A stretch of 64,000 nucleotides of DNA, taken from positions 1-64,000 of the forward strand of contig JAEETH010000011.1 of NCBI GenBank assembly GCA_016290215.1, in the 5' to 3' direction. The notes beneath the pieces were generated by a model. It was not told the origin of the DNA and did no database searches. It worked only from the letters and a program-made list of their open reading frames with translations. The position numbers and the translations under genes were made by a program. Below are positions 33,798 through 42,283 of the stretch, piece by piece. Numbering within the stretch: position 1 is the first letter of the stretch; every line of letters begins with the position of its first letter. The stretch comes from Bacteroidales bacterium. GTDB lineage: Bacteria > Bacteroidota > Bacteroidia > Bacteroidales > F082.

Positions 33798-36074
33798 ATG
33801 AAAAAACTACTTCCTTTTATTCTCCTGATAATCGCTTTTACAGCGTGTCAACAAGTCGAAAAGCCCAACGTCGTTGCGCAACTCCTCAACCAAGGCTGGA
33901 CGCTCACGGGCGATACCTTAGATATTAATATGCAGGTCGATGTGCCCTCGGTGGTGCAGCAGAGCCTCTATGACAACGGCGTGATACCTCATCCCTATCT
34001 CGGCACGGTGGAAAACCAATTGCTTTGGATCTCCGACCATCCTTGGGACTACACCTTGCGTTTCGATGCGGATAGGGATTTGCTTGGAAAAGAGAATGTT
34101 GAATTGAAATTTGAAGGCATTGATACATACGCCGAAGTGAAATTGAACGGCGAAAAACTCTTCTTTGCTGACAACCAATTCCGCGTTTGGAAACACGAGG
34201 TGAAAGACTTGCTGAAAAAGAAAGACAACCTTTTGGAAGTGCATTTCCTTCGTTATGACAGCACACAACTGGCTTTGTATGAGCAACATCAGCCTCGATT
34301 GCCCGAGAAATATGCCGTCTCGCGCAAAGCACCTTACCAGCATGGCTGGGACTGGGCACCGAAGTACAAGAACGTGGGCATTTGGAAACGGGTGGAATTG
34401 ATCGGTTGGTCGGATGCGAAATTACGAAACGCATATATTGTCACGGAAAACATTGATAACGAGAAGGCTACGATGCGTTTGTACCTTGATGTGGAAAGTA
34501 AGGCTGAAGGAAATTATGTGGCGGAAATCTATGTCAATGGTGAGAAAAACAGTCAGAAAACCATACACTTTAAAGGCGGTAGCCTAAATGAAAACCTGAA
34601 CTTTGAAATAGTAAATCCAGAATTGTGGTGGCCCAACGAGATGGGCGAACAACCGCTTTATGTCATTGATGTTCTCCTAAAAGACGGGGATAAGATTTTG
34701 GATTTCAAGAAAATAAGGTCTGGTATTAAAACCTTCGAGATGGTGGATGAGCCTGACAGCATCGGGCGGGCGTTCTATTTTAAGGTGAACGGCGTGCCAT
34801 TCTATGCCAAAGGCGCCAACTACATTCCCGAGGAGATGATTGAGACCTGGAATGATGTTGACTATACGATTCAACTCTTGGAGCAAGTCAAAGACGCTCA
34901 TTTCAATATGTTGCGCGTGTGGGGCGGCGGCATCTATCCTTCCGACGACTTTTTCACGCTTTGCGACAAATATGGCATTTTGGTTTGGGAGGACTTCATG
35001 TATGCCGGCACGATGTATCCCTACGATGAGGCTTTCCTCGAAAACGCAAGAATTGAGGCGGAGGAGCAGGTGAAACGCTTGGCTTCGCATCCGTCGTTGG
35101 CCTTGTGGTGTGGCGGCAACGAGATTTCGGAGGGCTACTACAACTGGGGCTGGCAGCAGTCTTTAGGCTGGAGCGAGGAAGACGACAAAGCCATCAAAGC
35201 AGGCTATGACAAATTGTTTGAAAACATTCTGCCTCAAGCCGTTGCGCAATTCGACGGCACACGACCCTATTGGCCTAGTTCGCCCTCGAAAGGTTGGGGC
35301 CGTCCCGAAAGCCTGACGGAAGGCGATGTGCATTATTGGGGTGTTTGGTGGGGCGAGCAGCCATACGAGGTCTATCGTGAGAAGGTGGGTCGCTTCAACA
35401 GCGAATACGGCTACCAAAGCTATCCCGATTATTCGACTTTGCTGAAAATAGCAGAAGGCGAGGAGTTGAGCAAGGATGCCGAAGTGATTGCCGCGCACCA
35501 AAAACATGCCCGTGGCACACGACAAATCGATGACTTCATCCAACGGTATTACCCCGATGTGCAACCCAAGGATTTTGAGGAATATGTACATCTGAGCCAA
35601 CTCTCGCAAGCCTACGGCATGGAAATCGCCATTGAAGCGCACCGCACGGCGAAGCCTTACAATATGGGCACGCTTTATTGGCAACTCAACGATGCCTGGC
35701 CTGTGACTTCGTGGTCGTCCATCGACTATTATGGCCATCCCAAGGTGCTGCAAGAGCGGCTGAAGACGCTTTATGCGCCGGTTTTGCTCTCGCTCGACAA
35801 GAAAGACTATGGGGTTTTCGTCACTTCCGACCTGCTGCGCAACATCGACGGAACATTGTCCGTCACGGTGTGCAACCTTGAAGACAGCCCGCTGTTTGAA
35901 CAAGAAATGAAAGTTGAGTTGGAGGCCAACGAGAATAGGAAATTTGTCGTGGAAGGCCTAAGCGAATGTCTGTCTAAAATGGACTTGCAGAAGGTTTACG
36001 TAAAGCTTGAACTGACCGAAGGCGACACCCTCACCGCCGAGCGTAAATGCTATTTTTCCGCTTTTTTTGAGTGA
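33798..36074 (+). CDS. GH2 beta-mannosidase, lipoprotein
   Basis: 758 aa with a lipobox signal (LLPFILLIIAFTACQQ, Cys ~18). It has an N-terminal jelly-roll (~30-200, HGWDWAPKYKNVGIW), an Ig-like domain (~205-320) and a TIM barrel (~330-640). The acid/base Glu is in WCGGNEISEGYYNWGW and the likely nucleophile Glu in GRFNSEYGYQSYP. A C-terminal beta domain follows. The WDWAP and barrel motifs fit beta-mannosidases. It is about 80-100 residues shorter than many homologues, from a short C-terminus. Confidence 0.9.
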   Translation: MKKLLPFILLIIAFTACQQVEKPNVVAQLLNQGWTLTGDTLDINMQVDVPSVVQQSLYDNGVIPHPYLGTVENQLLWISDHPWDYTLRFDADRDLLGKENVELKFEGIDTYAEVKLNGEKLFFADNQFRVWKHEVKDLLKKKDNLLEVHFLRYDSTQLALYEQHQPRLPEKYAVSRKAPYQHGWDWAPKYKNVGIWKRVELIGWSDAKLRNAYIVTENIDNEKATMRLYLDVESKAEGNYVAEIYVNGEKNSQKTIHFKGGSLNENLNFEIVNPELWWPNEMGEQPLYVIDVLLKDGDKILDFKKIRSGIKTFEMVDEPDSIGRAFYFKVNGVPFYAKGANYIPEEMIETWNDVDYTIQLLEQVKDAHFNMLRVWGGGIYPSDDFFTLCDKYGILVWEDFMYAGTMYPYDEAFLENARIEAEEQVKRLASHPSLALWCGGNEISEGYYNWGWQQSLGWSEEDDKAIKAGYDKLFENILPQAVAQFDGTRPYWPSSPSKGWGRPESLTEGDVHYWGVWWGEQPYEVYREKVGRFNSEYGYQSYPDYSTLLKIAEGEELSKDAEVIAAHQKHARGTRQIDDFIQRYYPDVQPKDFEEYVHLSQLSQAYGMEIAIEAHRTAKPYNMGTLYWQLNDAWPVTSWSSIDYYGHPKVLQERLKTLYAPVLLSLDKKDYGVFVTSDLLRNIDGTLSVTVCNLEDSPLFEQEMKVELEANENRKFVVEGLSECLSKMDLQKVYVKLELTEGDTLTAERKCYFSAFFE

Positions 36075-36114
36075 AGCCTGTAACTTTTTTGTGGTTTCTC
36101 CGTATTACGGGTGT

Positions 36115-36251
36115 TGACGGAAGACAGAGGACGGAGGACGGATGACGGAAGACAGAAGACAGAGGACAAAGTCCCAAGTCTTAAGTCCTAAGTCTTAAGT
36201 CTTAAGTCCTAAGTCCCACGTCCTAAGTCCCACGTCCTGCGTCCTCCGTCA
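36115..36251. repeat. Composite palindrome of 7-bp units (GGACGGA / CTAAGTC)
   Basis: The outer arms TTGACGGA and TCCGTCAA close a region made of heptamer near-repeats: GAGGACG/GAAGACA units on the left, CTTAAGTC/CCTAAGTC/CCACGTC on the right. It fills most of the 217-bp gap between the mannosidase and GIN-domain genes. No ORF is present. Confidence 0.85.
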
Positions 36252-36291
36252 ATAACTTGTAACACGATTAACAACTTAAACCTCAATAAAA

Positions 36292-37758
36292 ATGAAAACA
36301 AGATTATTTTTTGCAGCCTTGTTGCTGCTGGCTTTCGGAAGCGTGAAGGCACAAGACACGATTACGGTTCCAGTAAAGGTTGACACCACCATCCAAGTCG
36401 TTACGCCCGATATGTCCCAATTTAATGAGATCATGCGCGAGTTGGGCACTAACCTTCAACGCCTCCCTGATTCCGTGGACTGGAAGAATTTTGAACGTGA
36501 CATGGAGCAATGGGGCAAGGAAATGGAAGAATGGGGCCGCAAAATGGAGCAGTGGGGTGCAGAGTTTGAGAAACAGTTCGAGAAACAGTTTGAGAAACCG
36601 TACAACAATCAGCCTTCGAAGAAAGATGATTCCCAAGTTCATGCCATCCAGGTTGAAGGCTCGGGCGACGTGCGCATCGAACAAGTGCAAGACGGCTTTT
36701 CGCTGCGTCGCGGCAACAAAGAGACTTCCCATCATTATGTGACTAATGGCACGCTGATTCTTTCAGGTTCAAGTGATTATGATGTTGCCATTCAGGAACT
36801 CGACGAGGTCATCTTGCGCTCGTCGGGCGATGGGAAGGGGAAAAATACTCTCAAAGGTCGTAATCTTAAGATATTTGTGCTGGGCTCTGGCGACCTTTCG
36901 CTGAATGTGGATTATGACACCATCCGCGTCGAAATGTTAGGCTCTGGTGATGTCACGCTTGCAGGGCAATGCAAGGTAATCTATGGTAAAATCACGGGTT
37001 CGGGCGACTTGCATATTCCCCAACTGCGTTATGCCGAGTCCGACCTCAATGCGACGGGTTCTGGCGAAGTTTGGGCTAACAAGTCAAATGGCGTCATTCA
37101 CCAAAAAAGCTATCGGGAGAAGAATACACAGAAAAGGAGTCTCCTTTTCGATGCCAATTGGAACGGCTTCGAGGCAGGTTTGAATATGCTGTTCAACACG
37201 CCGGCAGATGTCACGAACATGAATAATGGTGCACAAGGCATGGAAATCAAGCCGTTGCGTAGCTGGTATTTCGGTTTCAATATCGCTGATGTGGGTGTCG
37301 CTTTCAACAGAAAACACACGGCGGGCTTGTTTACGGGTGTTGGTATCGGTTGGAACAACTTCAGCTGGAATAACGATGTCACCATCGAATTCGACCCTGA
37401 CAATGTGGTGTACACGCTTGTGCCTATTGATACGGATAAGATTGTGAAAACCAGCAAATACGGTGCCTTGTTTTTGCAAGTGCCGCTGATGGTGGAAATC
37501 CGTACGCGTAGCTTGTTTATCGATGCAGGTGTGACTGGTGGTCTTCGTTTTGCACAATGGAACAGGGTGAAACTCGCCGACGGCTCACAAATCAAGCGCT
37601 ATTCCGCGGCCCGTATCAACCAGTTCAAGCTGGATGCCTCGTTCCGCATTGGCTATGACATGTTGGGCTTTTTCGCCAACTATTCCTTGCTGCCCATCTT
37701 TGACTTCCCCAACTCAAAGGTCCATCCATTTACTTTTGGATTTAGTATCAATTTCTGA
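36292..37758 (+). CDS. Secreted GIN-domain (DUF2807) protein fused to beta-barrel
   Basis: 488 aa with a signal peptide (MKTRLFFAALLLLAFGSVKAQ). A Glu/Lys/Trp coiled segment with MEQWGKEMEEWGRKMEQWG repeats covers ~60-100. The GIN/DUF2807 beta-helix (~110-265) has its repeated SGSSDYD, SSGDGKG, LGSGDLS, LGSGDVT, TGSGDLH and TGSGEVW turns. The C-terminal ~190 residues resemble a PorT-like outer-membrane beta-barrel ending FTFGFSINF. The fusion suggests an outer-membrane protein displaying the beta-helix. The function is unknown. Confidence 0.75.
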   Translation: MKTRLFFAALLLLAFGSVKAQDTITVPVKVDTTIQVVTPDMSQFNEIMRELGTNLQRLPDSVDWKNFERDMEQWGKEMEEWGRKMEQWGAEFEKQFEKQFEKPYNNQPSKKDDSQVHAIQVEGSGDVRIEQVQDGFSLRRGNKETSHHYVTNGTLILSGSSDYDVAIQELDEVILRSSGDGKGKNTLKGRNLKIFVLGSGDLSLNVDYDTIRVEMLGSGDVTLAGQCKVIYGKITGSGDLHIPQLRYAESDLNATGSGEVWANKSNGVIHQKSYREKNTQKRSLLFDANWNGFEAGLNMLFNTPADVTNMNNGAQGMEIKPLRSWYFGFNIADVGVAFNRKHTAGLFTGVGIGWNNFSWNNDVTIEFDPDNVVYTLVPIDTDKIVKTSKYGALFLQVPLMVEIRTRSLFIDAGVTGGLRFAQWNRVKLADGSQIKRYSAARINQFKLDASFRIGYDMLGFFANYSLLPIFDFPNSKVHPFTFGFSINF

Positions 37759-37837
37759 TTTCCTCACGCTGAGATTATCTTTCACGCAGAATCCGCTGAA
37801 ATCGCAGAACCTATCGGACGCTTTTTGTGTCGCTTTG

Positions 37838-37920
37838 CGTCATTGCGAGGAGGAACGACGAAGCAATCCAGGCCAAAAGTTGAATTATTGGTCTGGACTG
37901 CTTCATTCTTCGCAGTGACG
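37838..37920. repeat. CATTGCGAGG..GCAATCC palindrome
   Basis: CGTCATTGCGAGGAGGAACG and CGAAGCAATCCAG on the left are inverted against CTGGACTGCTTC and TTCTTCGCAGTGACG on the right. Related CATTGCGAGGAACGAAGCAA elements are scattered through many bacterial genomes as intergenic palindromes. Confidence 0.8.
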
Positions 37921-37932
37921 TGAAGCGATTGC

Positions 37933-38095
37933 TAAGTAACTGTTCAAAATTAAACTGCATTATTATAAGCTTCATAGCTGTCTGCAATCAGCCGTCAGCT
38001 ATCAGCTTGGTGGCACCATGGCTGACTGCTGATGGCTGACTGCTGACGGCCAAATTCTCCTGCCTTTATGTAAACTAATTCTGCTCAGCTACTTA
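37933..38095. mobile_element. MITE-like element, copy 2 (163 bp)
   Basis: The left end is TAAGTAACTGTTCAAAATTA and the complement of the right end is TAAGTAGCTGAGCAGAATTA, imperfect inverted repeats of ~27 bp nearly identical to copy 1 at 29710-29889. The interior differs: near-repeats of CAGTCAGCCAT in inverted arms around GGTGGCACC. No ORF is present. Confidence 0.65.
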
Positions 38096-38147
38096 TTTCA
38101 TACTATTCTGCGATTTCTGCGTGCCTAATTCTTTCCGCGTGCCCCAA

Positions 38148-39059
38148 TTATTCCTCTCGTTTCTCCTGCCATTGTTCCTTGGCTTCTTCGAGGTGTTCCT
38201 CGGCGCGGTAATAGGTGGCCAAGGCTGCATCGGTGGAAGCTTTCACGACTTTCTTCTTGGCGATGCGAAGCCCCGCGTTGATGAGGTCGCCAATGCTGGC
38301 ATGTCGGCCCTCGGTCATCCGATAAATGCCTTTCCCGATGAACGAAGTGGGCATTTCTTCTTCAATAGTCGGTTCAAGGGAAAGTCGGGCAAGGGCTTGT
38401 TCGGTTTCCAATTGGTAGCGTAGCAACTCGATGTCGGACGCAAGGGCAAAACCAGCATCTTTAAAGGCCACAATTTCTTGCGCTTTCATGGGCGGCAATG
38501 CCGCAATGGCTTCTATCTCCATTCTTGTCGGCGCGCTTTGGGTTTCTTTTTTAGTGTTTTGCCTTTCAGTGAACGGGATGGCCCTTTTCGGCACAATGCG
38601 GAGCGGGTCTTCCGTGAGGGTTAGGCAGGAGTGGATAGGCTTCAGCTCAGCAATGGGATCCACTTTGGGCAACGACTTCTCTGGCCACAAACTAATGGTG
38701 AGCAGCAGCCCCGCGGCGGCGGCAGCCGAGGCGATTTTGACATAGAGGGGAATAATGGCAATCTTATGTCGGCCCTTCGACCCTTCGAGAGGCCTCAGGG
38801 ACCGCAAGTTCAGGGACCTTGATGTTGATGGGCTCAGGGATCTAAGGTCGTTGAGCCTGTCGAAACGCCGACATAGGTTGTTTTTGCTTTCGTAGACGAT
38901 TTGAGGGGCCTCCAGATGTGGCAGTCCTTCGGTGAGTTCGGCCCAGTCCAAGCCTTGGGCAGCGACGAATTGCTTCAGCTGCTCCGTTTCGTCGGTGTTG
39001 AGGTTGCCGTCTAAGTAATCAATGAGGTAGGCTTCGTAGTTGTCGGTAGTGATGTTCAT
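38148..39059 (-). CDS. Anti-sigma-factor-like membrane protein with REP-derived insert
   Basis: 303 aa. The N-terminal ~60 residues are an acidic helical domain (YEAYLIDYLDGNLNTDETEQ) typical of Bacteroidota anti-sigma proteins. One membrane helix (~103-125) and a periplasmic helical region follow. Residues ~63-98 (RRFDRLNDLRSLS..., RPLEGSKGRHK) are encoded by a REP-like palindrome (38766-38876) read in frame and look foreign to the fold. It overlaps the ECF sigma gene by 4 bp, supporting an anti-sigma role; it has no classical ZAS motif. Confidence 0.72.
   Translation of the reverse strand: MNITTDNYEAYLIDYLDGNLNTDETEQLKQFVAAQGLDWAELTEGLPHLEAPQIVYESKNNLCRRFDRLNDLRSLSPSTSRSLNLRSLRPLEGSKGRHKIAIIPLYVKIASAAAAAGLLLTISLWPEKSLPKVDPIAELKPIHSCLTLTEDPLRIVPKRAIPFTERQNTKKETQSAPTRMEIEAIAALPPMKAQEIVAFKDAGFALASDIELLRYQLETEQALARLSLEPTIEEEMPTSFIGKGIYRMTEGRHASIGDLINAGLRIAKKKVVKASTDAALATYYRAEEHLEEAKEQWQEKREE
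38766..38876. repeat. REP-like palindrome inserted in frame in anti-sigma-like gene
   Basis: The outer arms TATGTCGGC and CCGACATA enclose CCCTTCGAC..., three copies of CTCAGGGA/TTCAGGGACC-type words and GAGCCTGTCGAA. These are the same words as in the rimP-nusA palindrome (47133-47200). The length keeps the reading frame open. Confidence 0.8.
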
Positions 39060-39553
39060 GGCTCTATGTCGATTAGGTTGTCGATGCTTTTCAGTTTGTT
39101 TTTCAGTGCGGTGCGGGCGCGAAAGATGTTGACTTTCACCTGGGCCTCGCTCATCCCCGTGATGTCGCCGATTTCCTGGTAGCTGTAGCCCTCGTAGTCG
39201 CGCAAGAGCAAGGCGTGGCGTTGTGCCTCTGGCAAGGTGGCCAAGGTCTTGTGCAGTATGTCGTTGACATCAGGGTAGGGGATGCCTTTGGGGTCGGTGA
39301 GGGTCGCAATATCATTGAGGTCGCTCGTCTGCATCCGTTGCCTGACTTCGTCAACCATGGCGTGGTGGGCGGTGGTGAAGAGGTAGGATTTCGCCTTGGC
39401 GAAGTCCACGGTCTTGCGCTTCTCCCAAACGCGGGCAAAGCTTTCCTGCACCACGTCCTCGGCCTGCTCGCGGTTGCGGAGGCTCGAAAACGCGAAGCGG
39501 AAAAGCCTGTCGGCATATTGCTCCACGCACTGGTTGTATTGTTCCGTGTTCAC
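39056..39553 (-). CDS. ECF-type RNA polymerase sigma factor
   Basis: 165 aa. Region 2 (~10-75) has LFRFAFSSLRNREQAEDVVQ, then ESFARVWEKR. Region 4 (~110-160) has LPEAQRHALLLRDYEGYSYQ, then EIGDITGMSEAQVKVNIFRA. It forms a two-gene operon with the overlapping anti-sigma-like gene. Targets are not evident; no repeated -35/-10 pair was seen near neighbouring genes. Confidence 0.92.
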   Translation of the reverse strand: MNTEQYNQCVEQYADRLFRFAFSSLRNREQAEDVVQESFARVWEKRKTVDFAKAKSYLFTTAHHAMVDEVRQRMQTSDLNDIATLTDPKGIPYPDVNDILHKTLATLPEAQRHALLLRDYEGYSYQEIGDITGMSEAQVKVNIFRARTALKNKLKSIDNLIDIEP

Positions 39554-39640
39554 GGAAGGAAGTTTTTCTCTTTAAATCTATAAGTAATACGGAGAATTGC
39601 GGAAAAAGTTACATCTTTCGAGTTTTTTTCCCGAAACCAC

Positions 39641-39669
39641 TTGTGACTTTGGAAAAAGTTGTATATTTG
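39641..39669 (+). promoter_or_regulatory. Promoter of the NYN-domain gene
   Basis: TTG (39641-39643), an 18-bp spacer and TATATTTG (39662-39669) match the Bacteroidota -33/-7 pattern. Transcription would start near 39676, giving a ~70-nt leader. Confidence 0.6.
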
Positions 39670-39684
39670 CAGCACATTTATCCC

Positions 39685-39736
39685 CCGTAGGTGGAAAATA
39701 CTACGGCCCGCCACCTCCAACAAAGGTGGCTTATTT
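39685..39736 (+). promoter_or_regulatory. Attenuator-like leader before NYN-domain gene
   Basis: Hairpin 1 is CCGTAG (39685-39690) with CTACGG (39701-39706). Hairpin 2 is GCCACCT (39710-39716) with AGGTGGC (39724-39730), then TTATTTTTTA. AGGTGG at 39689-39694 could instead pair with CCACCT at 39711-39716, which would break both. Mutually exclusive folds ending in a T-rich stretch just before the ATG suggest attenuation or translation control. Confidence 0.5.
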
Positions 39737-39745
39737 TTTATTGGT

Positions 39746-40381
39746 ATGGAAAAGCAACGAGTAATTGTCTATATTGACGGGTTTAACTTCTACTATGGCT
39801 TGCGCTCAGAAGCAAGGTGGAAGAAGTATTATTGGTTAGATATAGTAAAGTTCTTTGATTTGTTTATGAAAGACAATCAAGAATTAGTCGCAGTAAAGTA
39901 TTTTTCTGCACGTCCTTATGATTTAGAGAAGAAGAGGAATCAGAATGCTTTTTTTCAAGCAAACAAGGAAAATCCTCGATTTCAATTAGTTTTAGGGAAA
40001 TACTTGAGAAAGGAGATGACGTGTAGGAATTGTGGATATAAGATTCGCACATACGAGGAAAAGGAATCTGATGTCCGTATTGCCACCCAAGTCGTCGCGG
40101 ATGCCTATAAGAAGAAATGTGATGTGGCGATTATTGTTTCTGCCGATAGTGATATGATTCCAGCTGTTGAATTGGCGTTGGAAGCGAAACAACGAGTTTT
40201 TGTGTATTTTCCGCCCAACCATTATTCTACGGATTTGAATTCTATTTGTAATAGTACCGTTTTTCTGAACCGATATGAGAATCGGTTTAAGCAGTGTCTT
40301 TTCCCTGATGTTGTTCATTTGGAATTGGCAAATTTTGATCTTCATATTCCTGAGAAATGGAAACAATTTCAGGACAAATGA
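39746..40381 (+). CDS. NYN-domain (PIN-like) protein
   Basis: 211 aa from the ATG at 39746 (MEKQRVIVYIDGFNFYYGLR). The NYN core shows Asp in VYIDGFNFYYG, a zinc-ribbon-like pair CRNCGYKIRTYEEK, then KESDVRIATQVVADAYKKKC and AIIVSADSDMIPAVELA, the expected acidic residues of a PIN-like RNase fold. The frame is open upstream to a TTG at 39659, inside the promoter box, which is rejected. RNase activity is inferred from the family. It is preceded by a structured leader. Confidence 0.85.
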   Translation: MEKQRVIVYIDGFNFYYGLRSEARWKKYYWLDIVKFFDLFMKDNQELVAVKYFSARPYDLEKKRNQNAFFQANKENPRFQLVLGKYLRKEMTCRNCGYKIRTYEEKESDVRIATQVVADAYKKKCDVAIIVSADSDMIPAVELALEAKQRVFVYFPPNHYSTDLNSICNSTVFLNRYENRFKQCLFPDVVHLELANFDLHIPEKWKQFQDK

Positions 40382-40426
40382 CTCGTTTATCAATTTAATC
40401 ATCTGATTTTCAAAAAAGACTATATC

Positions 40427-41338
40427 ATGTTATTAAACTACATCACTTGGAACGTCGACCCTGTGCTGTTTTCCATCGGGAATCTCTCTGTCCGTTGGTA
40501 CGGCCTGCTGTGGGCAGTGGGTTTTCTCATCGGTTATTTCATCATGAAACGCATCTATCAGCGCGAGAAGATGGCGGAAGATTCTTTGGATAAGTTACTG
40601 ATTTATATGTTAGTGTCGACAATAGTGGGAGCCCGTCTCGGCCATTGCTTGTTTTATGAGCCGGAGTATTACCTTTCCAACCCGTTGAAGATGTTGGCGG
40701 TGTGGGAAGGCGGTCTCGCCAGCCACGGCGGCGCCATCGGCATTTTGATTGGTCTTTGGCTTTATGCGCGCAGTTATAATAAGTCGACGAAGAAACAGAA
40801 AACTGACCTTCAGCGGATTAACTACATCTGGATTCTCGACCGCATCGTCGTTGCAGTGTGCCTCGTCGGGTCCTTGATTCGCATCGGCAATGTGATGAAC
40901 CATGAGATTTACGGCACGCCTACTTCCTTGCCTTGGGGTTTCGTGTTTCTGCGCGGTGCGGAGCAGTTTTGTGGCACCTTCGACAACTACACCGCCTGCA
41001 ACTCATGGGATGCGCCCTGCCCGCCGAGTGAGTGGCTGCCCTGCCATCCGACGGGTCTTTACGAAGCTTTCTTCTGCCTCGTGGCCATGGGCATCCTCTT
41101 GTGGATGTACTACAAGCGCGACCTCGGCCACAAGCAGCCCGGCCTCATGTTCGGCACCTTCCTCGTCATCATCTTTGGCTCACGCATTTGTATCGAGTTC
41201 CTGAAGAACGTGCAGGTCGACTTCGAGCGCAACATGACCTTCGACATGGGGCAGTGGCTTAGCATTCCTTTTGTGCTCATCGGTATTGGGATGATTGTTT
41301 GGAGCTTCATGCAGCGAAGGAAAGTAGAAGGACAGTAA
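40427..41338 (+). CDS. lgt: Prolipoprotein diacylglyceryl transferase
   Basis: 303 aa with about seven membrane helices. Signature parts are SVRWYGLLWAVGFLIGY, ARLGHCLFYEPEYY, WEGGLASHGGAIG (HGG motif), GSLIRIGNVMNHEIYGTPT, HPTGLYEAFFCLV and GSRICIEFLKNVQ. It transfers diacylglycerol to the lipobox cysteine at the inner membrane. The insertion with several Cys (~183-205) is frequent in Bacteroidales Lgt. Confidence 0.95.
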   Translation: MLLNYITWNVDPVLFSIGNLSVRWYGLLWAVGFLIGYFIMKRIYQREKMAEDSLDKLLIYMLVSTIVGARLGHCLFYEPEYYLSNPLKMLAVWEGGLASHGGAIGILIGLWLYARSYNKSTKKQKTDLQRINYIWILDRIVVAVCLVGSLIRIGNVMNHEIYGTPTSLPWGFVFLRGAEQFCGTFDNYTACNSWDAPCPPSEWLPCHPTGLYEAFFCLVAMGILLWMYYKRDLGHKQPGLMFGTFLVIIFGSRICIEFLKNVQVDFERNMTFDMGQWLSIPFVLIGIGMIVWSFMQRRKVEGQ

Positions 41339-41436
41339 AGCTATGGGAAGGGTGTGGCGCATAGGATTTCAGCGTAATTGTTCTAGATTGCTTGGAATAA
41401 AAAAACCAACGGTAAATTAATTAAAAAATCATTGTC

Positions 41437-42210
41437 ATGAAAAATAGAATTCTTATCATCTTAACATTTGCATTGACGTTTATCTTCAATAATGTGAAGG
41501 CTCAAGTTGTTTTTCTACACACGCATTTTGATCCTCCTTTAACTTTATTGAGACCAAACAATTTACCCGTCTTGGACACATTGAAAATGGACTTTAACCG
41601 AGATGGGGTGGCTGACTTGGGGATTTCTTGGTCAGGCTGGCCTTGGAATGCGGACTTTATATCTCTTAATCCTAATTGGGATTGGACAATTCATAGAGTA
41701 GGCGAATCCAGTCCTCTTTCCTCTTCCAACTCACTATGGCTACACGAAAATGGATATATTAGTGATAGTGATGAATATGAATGGGGCGTAAGATTAAAGC
41801 GTGGAAACGACTACTATTATGGATGGGCTTACACAGATGCCTTCAGCGAACCTAATCCAGGTATGCCTTTTAATAAGATTTATATTGCGCTACATGAAAT
41901 GGTATTTTGCACCATCCCAAACTATCCATTGCATTGGGGACAAACTAGCTTGGATTGGGGGGTGGGAGAAAGCGAGGAAACTATATTCACTACCCTTCAC
42001 CCCAACCCCACCACAGGCCAAGTTACTATCACTGGCCAAGACTTGAAAGCCGCCCAAATCATCAACGCCCTCGGCCAATGTGTTGCCACGGTCAAGGGCG
42101 AAGGCGAGCAGCTAACGTTGGACATTAGCAACCTGCCTGCGGGCGTCTATTTCGTCAACATCACCGATGGCGAGGGACGGAAATGCGTGAGGAAGGTGGT
42201 GAAGGAATAA
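41437..42210 (+). CDS. Secreted protein with type IX (Por) sorting domain
   Basis: 257 aa with a signal peptide (MKNRILIILTFALTFIFNNVKAQ). The body (~25-170) is unrecognised, with a DFNRDGVADLGISWSGW segment that resembles a Ca-binding/FG-GAP-like loop. The C-terminal ~80 residues are a type A T9SS signal (HPNPTTGQVTITGQ, INALGQCV, LDISNLPAGVYFVNI, KCVRKVVKE). It is therefore predicted to be exported across the outer membrane by the type IX system. Confidence 0.85.
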   Translation: MKNRILIILTFALTFIFNNVKAQVVFLHTHFDPPLTLLRPNNLPVLDTLKMDFNRDGVADLGISWSGWPWNADFISLNPNWDWTIHRVGESSPLSSSNSLWLHENGYISDSDEYEWGVRLKRGNDYYYGWAYTDAFSEPNPGMPFNKIYIALHEMVFCTIPNYPLHWGQTSLDWGVGESEETIFTTLHPNPTTGQVTITGQDLKAAQIINALGQCVATVKGEGEQLTLDISNLPAGVYFVNITDGEGRKCVRKVVKE

Positions 42211-42230
42211 GGCTCTAACTGTTTGCAAAA

Positions 42231-42266
42231 AAAATCAGCGTCCGGAAAATTCCGAACGCTGATTTT
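42231..42266. terminator. Bidirectional terminator between convergent genes
   Basis: AAAATCAGCGT plus CGGA (42231-42246) pair with TCCG plus ACGCTGATTTT (42251-42266) with a single mismatch and an AAAT-type loop; A/T runs occur at both ends. It serves the T9SS cargo gene and the convergent DUF2723 gene. Confidence 0.88.
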
Positions 42267-42283
42267 CGTTTAGTGCAGCTGCA

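Larger units (their letters stand above)
37759..38147. other. 389-bp spacer of nested palindromes
   Basis: There is no ORF. From outside in, it contains an ACGCAGAAT-type palindrome split into two arms (about 37770-37838 and 38100-38140). Inside that are a CATTGCGAGGAACGAAGCAATCC-type palindrome (37838-37920) and a MITE-like element (37933-38095). Confidence 0.75.
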
